Shown here piece by piece: positions 5,578 to 6,635 of a stretch of DNA of 6,635 nt. The position numbers were made by a program, and so were the translations under genes. How positions within the stretch are numbered: position 1 is the stretch's first letter; each line of letters starts with the position of its first letter. The notes under the pieces were generated by a model, which worked only from the letters and a program-made list of their open reading frames with translations, was not told the DNA's origin and did no database searches. Origin of the DNA: an uncultured Porphyromonadaceae bacterium (GTDB lineage: Bacteria > Bacteroidota > Bacteroidia > Bacteroidales > Muribaculaceae); the NCBI GenBank assembly GCA_905193485.1, contig CAJJOX010000127.1, forward strand, positions 1 through 6,635, in the 5' to 3' direction.

Positions 5578-6573
5578 ATGAAGATTGGCGATATTGATCT
5601 TGGACAGCATCCCGTGATGCTCGCGCCGATGGAGGATGTTACCGACCGTTCTTTCCGTTTGATCTGTAAGGAGCAGGGAGCCGATATGGTCTACACCGAA
5701 TTCGTGTCGGCCGACGCGCTCATACGCAGCATCGCGGCCACCACGCGTAAGCTTCATATCGATCCGGCGGAGCGGCCTACGGCTATTCAGATTTATGGAC
5801 GTGAACCCGGACCGATGGTCGAGGCGGCGAAGATTGTCGAAGCCGCGAAGCCCGATGTGCTTGACATCAATTTCGGCTGCCCTGTCAAGAAAGTGGCGGG
5901 AAAAGGCGCCGGCGCCGGGCTGCTGCGCGACATCCCGAAGATGCTCGAGATCACCCGTGCGGTGGTCGATGCCGTAAAGATTCCGGTGACGGTGAAAACA
6001 CGCCTTGGCTGGGATCATGAGTCGAAGATAATAGTGACCCTGGCCGAGCGGTTGCAGGACTGCGGCATAAAGGCCATCACCGTCCACGGACGCACACGCT
6101 CGCAGATGTACACCGGTCAGGCCGACTGGGAGATGATAGCCCGCGTAAAGGAAAATCCCCGGTTGACGATACCGGTGATAGGCAACGGCGATATATCCAC
6201 TCCCGCACAGGTGCGCGAGGCATTCACACGTTATGGCGTCGACGGAGTGATGGTGGGGCGAGCTTCAATCGGCGCACCGTGGATATTCCGAAGCCTCAAG
6301 GCCGCTGCTGACGGTGTCGAAGCTGTCGAGCCGACTGTCGGTGAGATGTTCGCCATGCTGCGCCGGCAGATCCGTGAGAGCATCGACCGGATCGATGAAT
6401 ATCGTGGAATTCTTCACATAAGGCGTCATCTTGCCGCATCGCCGCTCTTCAAGGGCATTCCCCACTTTCGTGACACACGCATTGCCATGCTCCGGGCATC
6501 GACCTACGACGAACTCGACGCCATTCTACACAAAATCCAACACGAAATTCTCCCTCAAATAGATTTGTCATGA
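5578..6573 (+). CDS. dusB: tRNA-dihydrouridine synthase, DusB type
   Basis: This FMN enzyme reduces specific uridines in the tRNA D-loop to dihydrouridine using NADPH; E. coli DusB acts at U17. The 331-residue protein (E. coli DusB has 321) is a TIM barrel followed by a helical tRNA-binding domain. Visible motifs in order are MLAPMEDVTDRSFR (14-27), YTEFVSADAL (39-48), the active-site segment DINFGCPVKKVAGKGAGAGL (96-115) with catalytic C101, VKTRLGW (139-145) with flavin-contacting K140, TVHGRTR (168-174), GNGDI (202-206) and MVGRASIGAPWIF (225-237). The KVAGKGAGAGLL wording supports DusB rather than DusA or DusC, though the exact uridine modified is inferred. The ATG at 5578 gives the full first barrel strand. 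It lies 57 bp after the peptidase gene without a terminator between, and its TGA overlaps the next ATG, so all three genes are probably one operon. Confidence 0.93.
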   Translation: MKIGDIDLGQHPVMLAPMEDVTDRSFRLICKEQGADMVYTEFVSADALIRSIAATTRKLHIDPAERPTAIQIYGREPGPMVEAAKIVEAAKPDVLDINFGCPVKKVAGKGAGAGLLRDIPKMLEITRAVVDAVKIPVTVKTRLGWDHESKIIVTLAERLQDCGIKAITVHGRTRSQMYTGQADWEMIARVKENPRLTIPVIGNGDISTPAQVREAFTRYGVDGVMVGRASIGAPWIFRSLKAAADGVEAVEPTVGEMFAMLRRQIRESIDRIDEYRGILHIRRHLAASPLFKGIPHFRDTRIAMLRASTYDELDAILHKIQHEILPQIDLS

Positions 6574-6635
6574 AACATCAGCTTTCGTTTCTGTTTTTTA
6601 CTTTTGTGGCGGCTGGTTCTGTTTTGGGAAACCCC
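6570..6635 (+). CDS. Exported protein of unknown function, N-terminus only (partial)
   Basis: The start codon overlaps the dusB stop (ATGA at 6570-6573). The 22 visible codons read MKHQLSFLFF then TFVAAGSVLGNP and run off the right edge. Lys and His near the start followed by about 15 hydrophobic residues look like a Sec signal peptide. There is no Cys in the visible part, so no lipobox is seen. The frame is open to the window end, and the 4-bp overlap suggests translational coupling to dusB. The mature protein lies outside the window, so its function cannot be named. Confidence 0.65.
   Translation, partial: MKHQLSFLFFTFVAAGSVLGNP

Noticed and set aside
5563..6087. A 174-codon minus-strand reading frame opposite dusB
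   Set aside because: dusB is unambiguous here, with all catalytic motifs; the opposite frame is a by-product of its codon use.

Overview
This window looks like chromosomal DNA of a Bacteroidales bacterium, possibly a Muribaculaceae-type gut member (family-level placement is an inference). The evidence is promoter boxes of the Bacteroidetes form TAnnTTTG, start codons preceded by A/T-rich sequence without Shine-Dalgarno motifs, an exbB-exbD-exbD-tonB cluster, a TonB with the phylum-typical cytoplasmic motif (W..LVFEG.NKDFGAYQLR), and an Na+-translocating NADH:quinone reductase gene. The coding DNA has moderate GC content. No mobile element, CRISPR array, rRNA or tRNA gene was seen.

Layout. 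Positions 1-274 (minus strand) hold the first 91 codons of nqrA, cut by the window edge. Positions 275-620 are an A/T-rich divergent intergenic region. It holds a -7 box for nqrA, an inverted repeat at the predicted nqrA transcript start, a short palindrome, a well-formed -33/-7 promoter for the rightward operon, and a leader of about 155 nt that may fold. Positions 621-4134 are a compact operon of four genes: exbB, two different exbD paralogues and tonB. It is closed by a strong rho-independent terminator at 4160-4198. A second rightward unit follows: an M16 zinc peptidase gene (4273-5520) with a -7 box almost touching its start codon, dusB (5578-6573), and the first 22 codons of a gene for an exported protein whose ATG overlaps the dusB stop codon.

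How the genes work together. ExbB and the ExbD proteins form the proton-driven motor of the inner membrane. TonB transmits that energy to outer-membrane TonB-dependent transporters (in Bacteroidales these include SusC-like glycan importers and iron/heme receptors). NqrA belongs to a respiratory pump that builds ion-motive force, so an energy producer and an energy consumer are transcribed divergently from one control region. The second unit pairs a cytoplasmic metallopeptidase with a tRNA-modifying enzyme, with no obvious shared pathway.

I do not see a clearly undescribed system here. The most unusual points are two tandem, divergent and strongly enlarged ExbD proteins, the ExbB with an extra N-terminal membrane segment, and several candidate regulatory structures in the divergent intergenic region.
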